Under the pieces are notes generated by a model. The model searched no databases, had not been told where the DNA came from, and was given only the letters and a program-made list of their open reading frames with translations. Shown one piece after another: positions 48,889 to 57,886 of a DNA stretch of 64,000 nucleotides. Numbering within the stretch: the first letter of the stretch is position 1; the number at the start of each line of letters is the position of its first letter. Position numbers and translations under genes: made by a program. This stretch comes from Mesorhizobium australicum WSM2073 (GTDB lineage: Bacteria; Pseudomonadota; Alphaproteobacteria; Rhizobiales; Rhizobiaceae), in contig NC_019973.1 of the NCBI RefSeq assembly GCF_000230995.2, forward strand, positions 5,904,001-5,968,000. Direction: 5' to 3'.

Positions 48889-50235
48889 ATGAAATCGTCG
48901 TTGAGCCTACTTCAGAAACAGTCTCTTGGATTATCGCCTCAACTCATCCAGTCGATTCGCCTGCTTCAAATGAACATTCCCGAACTGAATCAGTTCGTGG
49001 CCCAGGAGCTCGAGAGAAATCCCCTTCTGGAGTATGCGAAGAGACGGGATCTGCCCAGGCAAGGGAAATCGAGCACCGCGCCTGGCGATCATCGTGCCTT
49101 CGAGGAGTTTGTCGCCTTACCAGAAACGTTGCACGACCATGTCGCTTCTCAGATTTCCTTCACCGCCTTCACGCCGCACGAGCGGCTGATTGCTAATGTG
49201 CTTGCGGGACATCTGGATGACACTGGTTGGCTTGGGGCAAGTGCTTCGGAGCTGGCCGGGAAGCTAAACATCCCGCCGGCCGAAGTGGAACGAGTTTTGG
49301 GTATCTTGCAGCACCTCGATCCGCCGGGGATTTTCGCACGATCTCTCGGCGAATGTCTTGAGATACAGCTGCGCCAGCGAGACCGGTTCGACCCGGCCAT
49401 GGCGGCTTTGACTGCCAACCTTGACGTGCTTGCGCGACGCGATTTTCGGACTTTGAAGGTGCGTTGCGGCGTCGACGACGAAGATCTTTTCGACATGCTG
49501 CAGGAAATCCGTGCGCTCGACCCCAAGCCCGGAAACGCATTCCACTCGGGCGCGCCGGAATGCATCGTGCCGGATGTCTGGGCCACTCCCTCGCCCGGAG
49601 GTGGATGGCAGATCGAGCCTGATCCGAACACGCAGCCCAAGGTTTTGATCAAACACACTTATCTCAAGGAAGTTTCACGCCGAGTCGGCAAAAAATCGAA
49701 AGAGATGACATTTCTCAACGAATGCTTACAGAATGCGCTCTGGTTAATCAGCAGCCTCGATCAGCGCGCCAAGACGATCGTCAAAGTTTCGAACGAAATC
49801 GTGCGCCAGCAGCATGCCTTTCTGGAATATGGCGTCGCCCACCTACGGCCCCTCAATCTCAAGGCGGTCGCTGACGTGATCAACATGCACGAGTCGACTG
49901 TAAGCCGGGTAACGTCGAACAAGTACATGCACACCCCACGTGGAGTGTTCGAGCTCAAGTACTTTTTCACTGTCGCGATCGCTTCTTCCGAAGGCGGTGA
50001 CGCGCACTCCGCCGAAGCTGTCCGCCATAGGATCAAAGCAATGGTCGCCGAAGAATCGTTTGAGAACGTGCTTTCGGACGATGAAATCGCTGACCGGCTC
50101 AAGGAAGACGGTATCGATCTCGCTCGCCGCACGGTCGCAAAATATCGCGAGGCGATGAATGTCCCCTCCTCCATACAACGGCGCCGGGAAAAACGCTTGT
50201 GGCACAACGGTAATCAAGGCCTCAGGGCCTCGTGA
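48889..50235 (+). CDS. rpoN: RNA polymerase sigma-54 factor
   Basis: 448 residues. The N-terminal activator-interacting region begins KSSLSLLQKQSLGLSPQLIQ; the core-binding domain follows; the helix-turn-helix (HESTVSRVTSNKYMHTPRG) and the RpoN box ARRTVAKYRE near the C-terminus are intact. The acidic region II is short, so the protein is smaller than many housekeeping RpoN proteins, as expected for the symbiotic RpoN2 type. Start: ATG 48889, or GTG 48883 with AGGA at shorter distance. It would serve all -24/-12 promoters in the window. It is convergent with nifQ, 12 bases apart. Confidence 0.93.
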   Translation: MKSSLSLLQKQSLGLSPQLIQSIRLLQMNIPELNQFVAQELERNPLLEYAKRRDLPRQGKSSTAPGDHRAFEEFVALPETLHDHVASQISFTAFTPHERLIANVLAGHLDDTGWLGASASELAGKLNIPPAEVERVLGILQHLDPPGIFARSLGECLEIQLRQRDRFDPAMAALTANLDVLARRDFRTLKVRCGVDDEDLFDMLQEIRALDPKPGNAFHSGAPECIVPDVWATPSPGGGWQIEPDPNTQPKVLIKHTYLKEVSRRVGKKSKEMTFLNECLQNALWLISSLDQRAKTIVKVSNEIVRQQHAFLEYGVAHLRPLNLKAVADVINMHESTVSRVTSNKYMHTPRGVFELKYFFTVAIASSEGGDAHSAEAVRHRIKAMVAEESFENVLSDDEIADRLKEDGIDLARRTVAKYREAMNVPSSIQRRREKRLWHNGNQGLRAS

Positions 50236-50247
50236 CGAACGCGGCGT

Positions 50248-50850
50248 TTAAACCGGTGTGACGCGTTCTTCACATTCGCCTCTCTCGGGGCCGAAGCAAT
50301 TTTCGAAATCACTGCATTCCCGACAATTGGGCGCAGTGCACAGCGAAAACCCTTCGGCCTCGCAGAGTTTGCGGTAAAAGTACTTCTTCCATTTCATATT
50401 TTGGGTGTTGCCGGCCGCCAGCGTCGGAAAGTGTGTGGCAAGAAGGCGGTTGAGCTCGGCCCGGTCGGGAAGCCCAAGGTCCTGCCACAGATGGCCATCA
50501 TGCATGGCGCGCCGGGCGAGGATCTTAGCGAAGCGGGCGCTCGCCGGATGGCTCGCCCGGGCATGTGCCAGTAGCAGGCCGCGCAGAAGTTCTTCCTCTA
50601 TACCCGGCTCAACATCGCTGACGTCTGCCGAGGCGAATGCTGCCATCGCGGTACCAGGGAAACTGCGGGGCAAGACCTCGCGCAGCTCGGCAAGCGAAAG
50701 GCCTGTTGACTCCGCCACTGTCGTGCCAGCCTCGACCTCCTTGAACGCACAGGAGAAGACGCAGGCAAGCACATGTTCGTCGAACTCCTTCTCCGGCTGG
50801 ATCGTCGGCCATTGGCCGGTGCCGATATGCGCATCGTTTTGACCGGACAT
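50248..50850 (-). CDS. nifQ: Molybdenum-handling protein NifQ
   Basis: 200 residues, with the family's C-terminal cysteine cluster C-x4-C-x2-C-x5-C in CTAPNCRECSDFENCFG, which holds an Fe-S cluster that donates molybdenum for FeMo-cofactor. HFPTLAAGNTQNMKWKKYFY is also conserved. The N-terminus (MSGQNDAHIG) is acidic and variable. Its own promoter was not clear: a TTGGGCACGAGCCTGGGC pattern upstream departs from consensus. Confidence 0.92.
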   Translation of the reverse strand: MSGQNDAHIGTGQWPTIQPEKEFDEHVLACVFSCAFKEVEAGTTVAESTGLSLAELREVLPRSFPGTAMAAFASADVSDVEPGIEEELLRGLLLAHARASHPASARFAKILARRAMHDGHLWQDLGLPDRAELNRLLATHFPTLAAGNTQNMKWKKYFYRKLCEAEGFSLCTAPNCRECSDFENCFGPERGECEERVTPV

Positions 50851-51283
50851 GTTCCGTTCTCCTGGTCTGTGCCTTCACGCAGCACTCTGCCGAGCGCAAC
50901 GCGGGTCAGTCAGTCTTTCGGGCACACGTGTGCCCAGGCTCGTGCCCAATGGAGCGGTCGACGAAATCGACCGCCTTGATCATGCAATTGAGCTCGCCTT
51001 GAAACGCGTCCTGCAGCCTGTCGGCAGGCGAGAATTTCACCCAGGACACGACGCCGTGAAATTGGCTGACGGCGCGAGCAGGTCCTGAAGCGACGGGTTA
51101 GCCGTGAAGGCTCGCCCGTCGGCAGGCGAGATAGTGGGGAACCCCATCTGGGGCCGTCCAGGTGACGGCAGCGCCACTCATCGAAAGCACGCCAAGTTCC
51201 GTTCATGAACGTGCCATTTGAAATCGTTTATGCCGAGTGGAACGAAAAAGAAGCTGCGGCACGAAGTTGGACCCCTTATGAAT
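50851..51283. other. Upstream region of nifQ with a palindrome, no gene
   Basis: No gene. It contains the perfect palindrome GGGCACACGTGTGCCC at 50920-50935, about 70 bases upstream of nifQ, and two copies of GTCGGCAGGCGAGA near 51025 and 51120. Confidence 0.5.
50920..50935. promoter_or_regulatory. Perfect 16-bp palindrome upstream of nifQ
   Basis: GGGCACACGTGTGCCC, 70 bases before the nifQ start. Length and symmetry suit a dimeric repressor or activator, but no known operator was recognised. It overlaps the position where a nifQ promoter would be expected. Confidence 0.45.
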
Positions 51284-52336
51284 TCAAACGCGCGCATAAC
51301 CCAGCGCCTTGTTGATTGCGGGAATGATCTTGTCTCCCCAGAGTTCGATCTGGCGCAGCATTAGCTTTTGGTCGAAATCCCCCAACTGGGTCTGGATAGC
51401 GATCTGATCCGGATTCAGAATGTCGATCTCTTCCAGCAAGCGATCAATCACGCGATTCACACTGCCGATCGGCAGGTTGTTGCGCATTGCCCCGAAGGAC
51501 AGATCCTGCTGGGTGGGCGTTTCCTGCAGCAGATAGCCGTCGTGGCTCTGCTGCCGGCGCTGATGCAGCGCCTCGGACAGGCGGCGCTGGAAACGGGCGT
51601 TGTCGAGATAGCTTTTGATCTCCTCCTCGTCATCGCTGGCGTAGCAGCAACGCAACAGCGATATCCTGGCGTCCGTCACATTCCTGTCCTCGGAAGCCGC
51701 CGCCTCCTTGATTGCTCCGCGCAACGTGCTCAAGCTCGCCAGGCCGTCGTGGAATGCGGTGACAAAGAAATTGTGACCCTCTCGGTAGGCCCGTTTCATG
51801 CGGGCCGGCCCGCCGGCCATCCAGATGGGCGGTGCCGGCCTTTGGACGGTGGATACTGAAATCGCTGTCGGGGGTATTTTCTCATAGTGGCCATCGTGCT
51901 CGAAGATGTTCTGGTTGAGACCCTTCAAAAGGATATCGAGGTGTTCCGAAAAGATGGCCGGCGCCTCATCGATACTGACGCCGAAGCGCTCGAACTCGAA
52001 CTGTTGGTATCCAGAGCCGACGCCGAGTTCCAGGCGACCGTTCGCAAGGATATCGGCGAATCCGATCTCGGAGAGCAGACGCTGCGGTTTGTAGAGCGGC
52101 AGAACGCAGACGGCAGTGCCGAGGCGAATGGTGCTCGTCACTCCGGCGCAGTGGGCCACCATCATCAACGGCGACGGGATCAGGCTGTAGTTGTTGAAGT
52201 GGTGTTCTGCGAACCAGGCTGTGCCGAAGCCGGCCTGTTCCGAAACGATGGCCTGTTCGATCGAGTTTCGGATAACGATCTCGGGGGATTGATGATACCC
52301 ACGTTGGGCGGCCAGGATGAAGGTGGCGAATTCCAC
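51284..52336 (-). CDS. Luciferase-like flavin-dependent monooxygenase (y4vJ-like)
   Basis: 350-residue LLM-class flavin monooxygenase: TAWFAEHHFNNYSLIPSP, IRLGTAVCVLPLYKPQRL, GRLELGVGSGYQQFEFERFG and APPIWMAGGPARMKRA are typical. It uses reduced flavin and O2. Starts with GTG 52336, AAGGAAAC 7 bases upstream. It is the last gene of the minus-strand P450/SDR group, 263 bases after the SDR gene. From memory, the same set (P450 127A, double SDR, LLM enzyme) is present on the NGR234 symbiotic plasmid as y4vG, y4vI and y4vJ. Product unknown. Confidence 0.88.
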   Translation of the reverse strand: MEFATFILAAQRGYHQSPEIVIRNSIEQAIVSEQAGFGTAWFAEHHFNNYSLIPSPLMMVAHCAGVTSTIRLGTAVCVLPLYKPQRLLSEIGFADILANGRLELGVGSGYQQFEFERFGVSIDEAPAIFSEHLDILLKGLNQNIFEHDGHYEKIPPTAISVSTVQRPAPPIWMAGGPARMKRAYREGHNFFVTAFHDGLASLSTLRGAIKEAAASEDRNVTDARISLLRCCYASDDEEEIKSYLDNARFQRRLSEALHQRRQQSHDGYLLQETPTQQDLSFGAMRNNLPIGSVNRVIDRLLEEIDILNPDQIAIQTQLGDFDQKLMLRQIELWGDKIIPAINKALGYARV

Positions 52337-52599
52337 TATGTTTCCTTGTTTGCTGATGGTGGCGAATTTGGAACTGCGCTCATCCGAGACACGCGATTGC
52401 CTCGGATCGGGCGCCTGGCAGGGGCATAGTGTTACGATAAGCAGTTTTGCGATCCGCGGTTGCAGGCACGCGCGAGAGCCCCCATACCGAGGGACGTTGC
52501 CCCGCCGACATCTTGGATCGGGGCCGCGCCGCGGGCGCGTCCCAAGCCAGGGTCTCCGCTTTCATGGACGGCGCCCGGTTGCGTAGCGATGGTCGACGT

Positions 52600-54201
52600 T
52601 CAAACACCCGCCTCCGCAAAGCATTCGTCGTAGAGTTCGCTGGCGTTTCCTGCGTCACCGAACGCGGTCCAGCCGCCGTCCACATAGAGGATCGAGCCGT
52701 TGATGTATGAGGCGTCGGAGGAAGCCAGGAAAAACGCTGCATCTGCAACGTCTTCCGGCCTTCCCATCCTGCCCAAAGGGATCCGTCGGCCGATCGTTGC
52801 CAAGTCGATATGGCCGGTTTTCGCCAACTCGCTAATGGCGGGAGTGCGGATATAGCCAGGAGCGACGGTGGCTGTGCGAATGCCGGCGGGCCCCAGTTCG
52901 GCCGCCATGCATCGGGTCAGCATGTCCATCGCCGCCTTCGAGGCACCGTAGGCGTGACGCGGCGCGAAGGGCAGAAAACTGTTGATCGATCCGAGGTTGA
53001 GGATCACGCCGCCAGGGCGCATTGCTTTGATCGCTTCACGCGCGCAAATGAAGGCGCCAGTGAGATTGACATGCAGGACACGTTCGATGTCTGCAGGCAT
53101 TTGTTCGATCCCAGCCACAAAAGTGTCGACGACAGAAGCACCGTTGACGAGGATATCGACGCCCCCGAAGCGCTCCCTCAGTTCCTCAAACAGCGCCACC
53201 ACCTCGGCCTCGACGGCCACATCTACCGATTTCGCGATGTTCTTTCCGCCAAGCAGTGCAGCCAGGAGCGTTGCCGCGGTGCGGTCTTTATCGGCGATCA
53301 CGACGGTATCACCATTCGCGGCAAAACGGCGAGCAACGGCGGCGCCTATACCGTTCGCACCACCCGTGACGAGCACCACTCGCGCGTCGGCGCGTTGGGC
53401 CGGACAGGAGAGTTCGCTTAGGGGAACGCCTTCCACCTCAGGGCAGGCATCCCCAGGTTGGTTGAATGACATCCAGCCGCCGTCGACCGCCAGCACGGAT
53501 CCCGTGACGTAGTGCGCCTGTGCGCTTGCCAGAAAACGCACAGCCCGGGCGATCTCGTCGGGCCGAGCCATGCGCCCCATTGGCACGCGACGGCGCATCG
53601 CCGAGAGGTCCATTTTGCCTGCTCGTTCCAGCTCTGCAGTCATAGGCGTGCGCACGCAGCCCGGCGCTACCGCCGTCACGCGGATGCCGCGAGAAGCCCA
53701 TTCGCATGCAAGCGACTTTGTCAACGAGATCAGGCCTGCTTTCGAGGCTGCGTAGGCATGGCGTCTGGGATTGCTGGCCACGCCCGACATCGAAGCGACG
53801 TTGACGATGGCACCTCCCGGCCTCATGCGCCTCGCCGCCTCGCGCGCCATGAGGAACGGCCCAATCAGGTTTACTGCCAGGCGGCGTCGGAAGGCGTCGA
53901 CATCGGTGTCGACAGTGGCAGCCACATTGGGTCCCACCGCGGCGTTGTTGATGAGGACGTCGATCTGCCCGAACTGTGCTTCGACCCGGCCATAGAGCGC
54001 GAGGATATCTCCCTCTCGCGAGACATCGCACTCGAGGCCAAGGTGCTGCTCGCCGAGATCGCGGGCCAGTTCAAACACGCCGCTCCCAGGAAGGTCCACC
54101 GCAACGATAGTGTCTTGATCTGCGGCAAGAACATCGACCAGGGCACGGCCGATTCCGCCCGCGGCGCCTGTTATGATGACGACCCGTCCTGCATGCTTCA
54201 T
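52600..54201 (-). CDS. Double short-chain dehydrogenase/reductase (y4vI-like)
   Basis: 533 residues with two complete SDR units in one chain. Unit 1 (1-250): VIITGAAGGIGRALVD, NNAA, YAASK and PGCVRTPM. Unit 2 (about 272-520): VLVTGGANGIGAAVAR, VNGAS in place of NNAG, YGASK and PGYIRTP. Both keep the Tyr-x3-Lys pair, so both may be active oxidoreductases for successive hydroxyl/keto steps. Such tandem SDRs are unusual. RBS GGAGA upstream. It follows the ferredoxin-SnoaL gene after a 370-base stretch with gene debris. Confidence 0.9.
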   Translation of the reverse strand: MKHAGRVVIITGAAGGIGRALVDVLAADQDTIVAVDLPGSGVFELARDLGEQHLGLECDVSREGDILALYGRVEAQFGQIDVLINNAAVGPNVAATVDTDVDAFRRRLAVNLIGPFLMAREAARRMRPGGAIVNVASMSGVASNPRRHAYAASKAGLISLTKSLACEWASRGIRVTAVAPGCVRTPMTAELERAGKMDLSAMRRRVPMGRMARPDEIARAVRFLASAQAHYVTGSVLAVDGGWMSFNQPGDACPEVEGVPLSELSCPAQRADARVVLVTGGANGIGAAVARRFAANGDTVVIADKDRTAATLLAALLGGKNIAKSVDVAVEAEVVALFEELRERFGGVDILVNGASVVDTFVAGIEQMPADIERVLHVNLTGAFICAREAIKAMRPGGVILNLGSINSFLPFAPRHAYGASKAAMDMLTRCMAAELGPAGIRTATVAPGYIRTPAISELAKTGHIDLATIGRRIPLGRMGRPEDVADAAFFLASSDASYINGSILYVDGGWTAFGDAGNASELYDECFAEAGV

Positions 54202-54574
54202 GGGAACTTTCTCCAGGAGTCTCTGAATTCTCTGTCCTCGACGTGGTGCGGCGGAATGGTGCGCCCCCGTAGAGCACCCTGTGCTGGTGCCGGTCGCGTG
54301 CGTTCCCAGACAGGCGTCCTCCCCATTGGCTGCGATCCAACTCTCGGTTGGATAGCCGAATGTGTGTCCGACGCCTCAAGCACAGGTGCTTGCCTCGATG
54401 AGCGGCTCTGCCAAAGTCCAGCAAATCGATGTAGACCGGCCTCGGCGCGCTCGTGGCCTCAGACCAGAGCGCTGTCGCGGTCACGCTGTCGCGGGGCAGA
54501 AAGGCTACCCTGGCGGCCGCATCTTTACCGCGCAGGGTGTCGCTAAGCTTGCTGTGGCGTAGCAGAGTTGTCAT
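54202..54574 (-). pseudogene. Decayed open frame between ferredoxin-fusion and SDR genes
   Basis: An ATG overlapping the stop of the preceding gene starts a protein-like stretch (DAAARVAFLPRDSVTATALW, then SAPRPVYIDLLDFGRA). This is followed in another frame by HTFGYPTESWIAANGEDACL. The start overlap and codon character suggest a frameshifted former gene of the P450 operon. The family was not recognised. Confidence 0.35.
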
Positions 54575-55437
54575 AAATTATCGTCCCACCGATGTGTTTT
54601 CCCGTTCGGAGCTGGGAACGCATTATCGCGAGAAGCAACGCGATGCTTTCCGATCGCGTAGACCGGATCGTTCGGATACGGTGCTCCAATCGGCTGTCGC
54701 GGGCCGAACCGTTCGGTCTCAAGCACCGCAGCTGGGACCTGCTCCTCGAGCCAATCGTAGACGACGGTCCGATCGGCAATCCGCCACTCGCCTGCCCTCT
54801 TTTGAAACAGATCGCAGTAGCGCCCGCTTAGCAGCATCTGGCGCATTTCTCCGTCTTTGTCCGGTCCGCGTTGCAGCGCGGTGAAATAGCTCTCGACTGC
54901 GGCCTGAGCCGGTTTGATGAATTCGACAAGGACGTTCGTGATCTGATGGATGTTGCGCGGTCCGGTCTTGAACACACCGAGCGCAAACCGAATGAAGCCC
55001 TCGGCCGAGCCGCGATAGGCCCCGTGATTGTCATGTGCATCAGGCCAGTAGGCGCTACGCAGCGCTGCCTCATCGGCGCGGTCTATCCCGCGGCAGTACC
55101 GATACAGACAGTCGCGGATCGCCTCACGGTCGAGTAGTTCGGTAGTTTTTGCGTGGTCCATAGTCGCAAATTCCGGGGTTCTGAGTTGTTCCGGGAGCGG
55201 AGTCTTCCGTTTGCGCGTGGCCTCGGCTACTAGGCGCGCAGCAGGCGGATCGTCTATTTCCAGCGCTAGTTCGGGGCAGGATCGCACCCCATCTGCCGCA
55301 AGCAGTTGCTCCCCATCCGCAACATCAATGTCGCCAGGTAGGATGTAGCCCGCCTCATCCAGCTTGAAGACTGCCGGCGCTCGCGCCGAGCATTGCGCAT
55401 GACCCTGGCACCTGGCTTTGTGAACGATAATGCGCAC
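54571..55437 (-). CDS. Ferredoxin ([3Fe-4S] type) fused to a SnoaL-like domain
   Basis: 288 residues starting at GTG 55437 (GGGAAG upstream), 2 bases after the P450 stop. Residues 1-68 form a P450-type ferredoxin: CQGHAQC with a non-cysteine second ligand position, and the third Cys in RSCPELAL. Residues about 95-285 form a SnoaL/NTF2-like domain ([45 protein letters not shown]). The ferredoxin part presumably feeds electrons to the adjacent P450, and the SnoaL part could act as a cyclase, isomerase or hydratase on the product. Such a fusion is unusual. Confidence 0.85.
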   Translation of the reverse strand: MRIIVHKARCQGHAQCSARAPAVFKLDEAGYILPGDIDVADGEQLLAADGVRSCPELALEIDDPPAARLVAEATRKRKTPLPEQLRTPEFATMDHAKTTELLDREAIRDCLYRYCRGIDRADEAALRSAYWPDAHDNHGAYRGSAEGFIRFALGVFKTGPRNIHQITNVLVEFIKPAQAAVESYFTALQRGPDKDGEMRQMLLSGRYCDLFQKRAGEWRIADRTVVYDWLEEQVPAAVLETERFGPRQPIGAPYPNDPVYAIGKHRVASRDNAFPAPNGKTHRWDDNL

Positions 55438-55439
55438 GG

Positions 55440-56696
55440 CTACTTCCCACGTATGTGCCCAGTTCCGCGCGGCCTTGGTCGAGCCCAATCCAGGACCAGA
55501 TTTTCGATCCCGAACACATGGCCGCCATGGGTGATGGGTGCTGTTGCCTCCTTGATCCGAAAGGGCGGTATGCGCGCCATCCACTCCTCCAGCCCAACGA
55601 CAATTTCCCGCCGGGCGAGATGAGAGCCAAGGCAGCGGTGGGGACCATAGCCAAAGGCGGCGTGAGGGTTGCCCTCTCGCGTCAGATCGACCGTGTTGGG
55701 GGCCTCAAATTCCGTGGGGTCACGATTTGCAATCATCGTGGCGCAGGAAACAAAGTCTCCCTTGCGGATCGGCGCGCCTTTGAAATCGATATCTTTCCGT
55801 GCCACACGGATCATCTGAACGCTCGGATAGGCGCGCAGCAACTCTTCGGCTGCGAGCACAATCCGGTCCGGTTCGTTCCGCAGCAATTCCTGATCTTCGA
55901 GGTTGCGCGCGAGATAGGCCAAGTCGAAGCCAATGGCTGCAGCGACGGTGTCGAGCCCCGCAACGAAGGTAAGCACGCCAATGCCACGGACCTCCTGGTC
56001 CGTCAGCCCGCGACCCTCGACCTGTGCATGCACGATGAAGCTCATGAAGTCGTCGACGGGCTCTTTGCGGCGCATGGCCGCCAGTTCGTCGATGAACGCC
56101 ACAATAGTCCGAGCAGCCGCCGGCCGTCTCAGATCGTCGCCGTGGAGCAGATCTTTCGCCCAGCCGACAAATGTATCGAGACGGTGATCCGGCAGTCCGA
56201 GAAAGCGAAGGAAGATGTTGACCGCGAAGGGAAAGGCGAAATCCTTCATCACGTCGCAGCTCGTGCCCCGCGAGGCGATGCTGTCGATGAGCGTTATCGC
56301 TCGCTCGCGGATAGTTGGTTCAAATTCCGCTACACGCTGTGGCGAAAGCAGCGGATTGAGCAGTGAGCGAAAGACTCCATGGTACGGTGGATCGAGTTCG
56401 AGCGGGATCATCGGCCAGTCTTCGCCCAATGCAGATGCGAAGATGCTGCGATGACTGGAAAAGACTTCGGTCTCCTGCAGCACCCGGCGCTGATCTGCCG
56501 CGCGAGTGATGACCCAAGTACCCTGTCCGGCCCGCGTGTTCCAAGGCGAATAAAAGATCGGCGGCCCGGCATGCACGCAAGCGACTGCTGCGTGCGGATC
56601 GCCGTTGGGCGTCGGGGACATGCATGGCGAGGTAAAAAGACTGAAGTCGCCCACCATTTCCGGGGGGACATGATCTGGAACCGGGTTGGCTACCAT
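55440..56696 (-). CDS. Cytochrome P450, CYP127-type
   Basis: 418-residue soluble bacterial P450. Heme-binding loop [17 protein letters not shown] with the axial Cys, I-helix oxygen motif [12 protein letters not shown]-helix EELLR and the following [16 protein letters not shown]. The gene order with a double SDR and an LLM monooxygenase matches the symbiotic CYP127A cluster known in other rhizobia. A -24/-12 promoter with TTGC lies about 90 bases upstream, so expression in nitrogen-fixing cells is likely. RBS AGGAG. Substrate unknown; a terpenoid or other small hydrophobic compound is possible. Confidence 0.9.
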   Translation of the reverse strand: MVANPVPDHVPPEMVGDFSLFTSPCMSPTPNGDPHAAVACVHAGPPIFYSPWNTRAGQGTWVITRAADQRRVLQETEVFSSHRSIFASALGEDWPMIPLELDPPYHGVFRSLLNPLLSPQRVAEFEPTIRERAITLIDSIASRGTSCDVMKDFAFPFAVNIFLRFLGLPDHRLDTFVGWAKDLLHGDDLRRPAAARTIVAFIDELAAMRRKEPVDDFMSFIVHAQVEGRGLTDQEVRGIGVLTFVAGLDTVAAAIGFDLAYLARNLEDQELLRNEPDRIVLAAEELLRAYPSVQMIRVARKDIDFKGAPIRKGDFVSCATMIANRDPTEFEAPNTVDLTREGNPHAAFGYGPHRCLGSHLARREIVVGLEEWMARIPPFRIKEATAPITHGGHVFGIENLVLDWARPRPRGTGHIRGK

Positions 56697-56785
56697 TTGG
56701 TTCTCCTGCGTTCAGGCGTTTACGCGCTCGACTGAGATACCGCTGAGCTGCGTGACGCACTGCCGACATCGCCTCAGATGACATT

Positions 56786-56803
56786 GAGCAAATCGCGTGC
56801 CGA
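56786..56803 (-). promoter_or_regulatory. Sigma-54 promoter of the P450 operon
   Basis: Minus strand reads CGGCACGCGATTTGCTC: GG-N10-GC and TTGC at -12, with one -24 mismatch. Upstream, TGT-CCGTTCCAG-ACA (56886-56900) has N9 rather than N10, so the activator site is uncertain. Confidence 0.7.
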
Positions 56804-57513
56804 ATAGGGGCACCGTTGGCGCCCGCTCATATATCGTAGTGGCGACCCGGTATGGGGCGACGCCTGGTAGGGCTTTCGACATTCTTGTCCGTTCCAGACA
56901 TGACAACGTTGCGCATAGAAGCTAACGAGGAGCCTGGTGGAAGCTGCCTAAGGATCGAACGAGGTCCCTCCCAGACCGGGTGTGGCTCGGCGGTAGCGAA
57001 GCCGCTCGCGAGCGCGCTCTCCACCAGCGCTGTAGGGAGCGAGCGGCTTTGCGGTGGTAATCGACGGTTCGCAGGCAAGGTTGGATTTGCTGACAGCGAT
57101 CAGTTCGCAGGAACGATCGCTGACCATGATGAGCCTGCGCGCTCGTGAGAAGAAGGCCTACATCCGCCGAGGCTATCGCGAGGCCGCAAACGGCTGAGCT
57201 CTGAAGATTGCGCCCCGACATTCTTCTGCGTCAGGATCACCTCGCCTGGCGGTGACGATCGCCTCGTCGGACAGCTGCTGCTCGCCGGAGAAATCCTCGA
57301 CCGCACTCGTCGTACCGGCAACCAGGCCGTGGTCTGCTGCGTCGCCGCCCCGGGCCGAGAATCTAACTGCCCTGCTCCGATAGCACGAACAGGATGCGCT
57401 GGCGTTCTTTGATGATACGGTCTGCTTCGGGCGGCGTTCAGCTTTGCATCCATCTCGCACGCTACCCTTGCGGACTTGGCATTAGACGCCGACGGGGTTG
57501 CCGACCTTATGGA
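56804..57513. other. Gap with a dispersed repeat, no intact gene
   Basis: No intact gene. Positions 56960-57110 resemble the hairpin-bearing repeat at 22196-22345 (shared AAGCCGCTCGCGAGCGC and GAGCGAGCGGC). A few protein-like stretches near 57180-57400 on the minus strand could not be assigned. Confidence 0.45.
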
Positions 57514-57876
57514 TCATTCGAGCACGCCTTTGTGGAGCCATCCCTCTGGAAACTGGACGAGGGGACCGATCGATTTCACCTCGACCACTTGATGCCACCC
57601 GGCGCCGTACAGGGCCGGGATGTTGGACGTTCGATCGACGTACAGCTGACGCATTAGACCAGGGGCAGCTTCCGGTTCTGGGACATCGCAACGGAACCAT
57701 TGAGGGCTAGCTCGCCACGGGTGTAGCGCTCTGGGGCTGGAGACTACGGTCGAGGCGATCCGCGACGGGTCGCAAAAGACAGCTGTGCTCTCGTTGGCCT
57801 CGGCAGGCGGAGAGGTGGTCAGCAGAATCCAGAGTAGCGGCGCGGACGCCGAGCGAAAACGGAAATCAATATGCAT
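57514..57876 (-). CDS. Small secreted protein with SH3-like C-terminus
   Basis: 120 residues. A likely signal peptide (RSASAPLLWILLTTSPPAEA, cleavage near EANES), then a short domain with conserved Cys (FCDPSR and FRCDVP). The end, SIGPLVQFPEGWLHKGVLE, resembles the last strand of bacterial SH3 domains (GW-h-H-x-x-x-L). Starts 10 bases after the HmuS-like gene with GAGGTAGG upstream, so it is in the same NifA-type operon. Probably periplasmic; function unknown. Confidence 0.65.
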   Translation of the reverse strand: MHIDFRFRSASAPLLWILLTTSPPAEANESTAVFCDPSRIASTVVSSPRALHPWRASPQWFRCDVPEPEAAPGLMRQLYVDRTSNIPALYGAGWHQVVEVKSIGPLVQFPEGWLHKGVLE

Positions 57877-57886
57877 CGGTCCTACC

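Noticed and set aside
50938..50955. -24/-12 promoter for nifQ
   Set aside because: TTGGGCACGAGCCTGGGC has an extra G at -24 and no GC at the -12 position.
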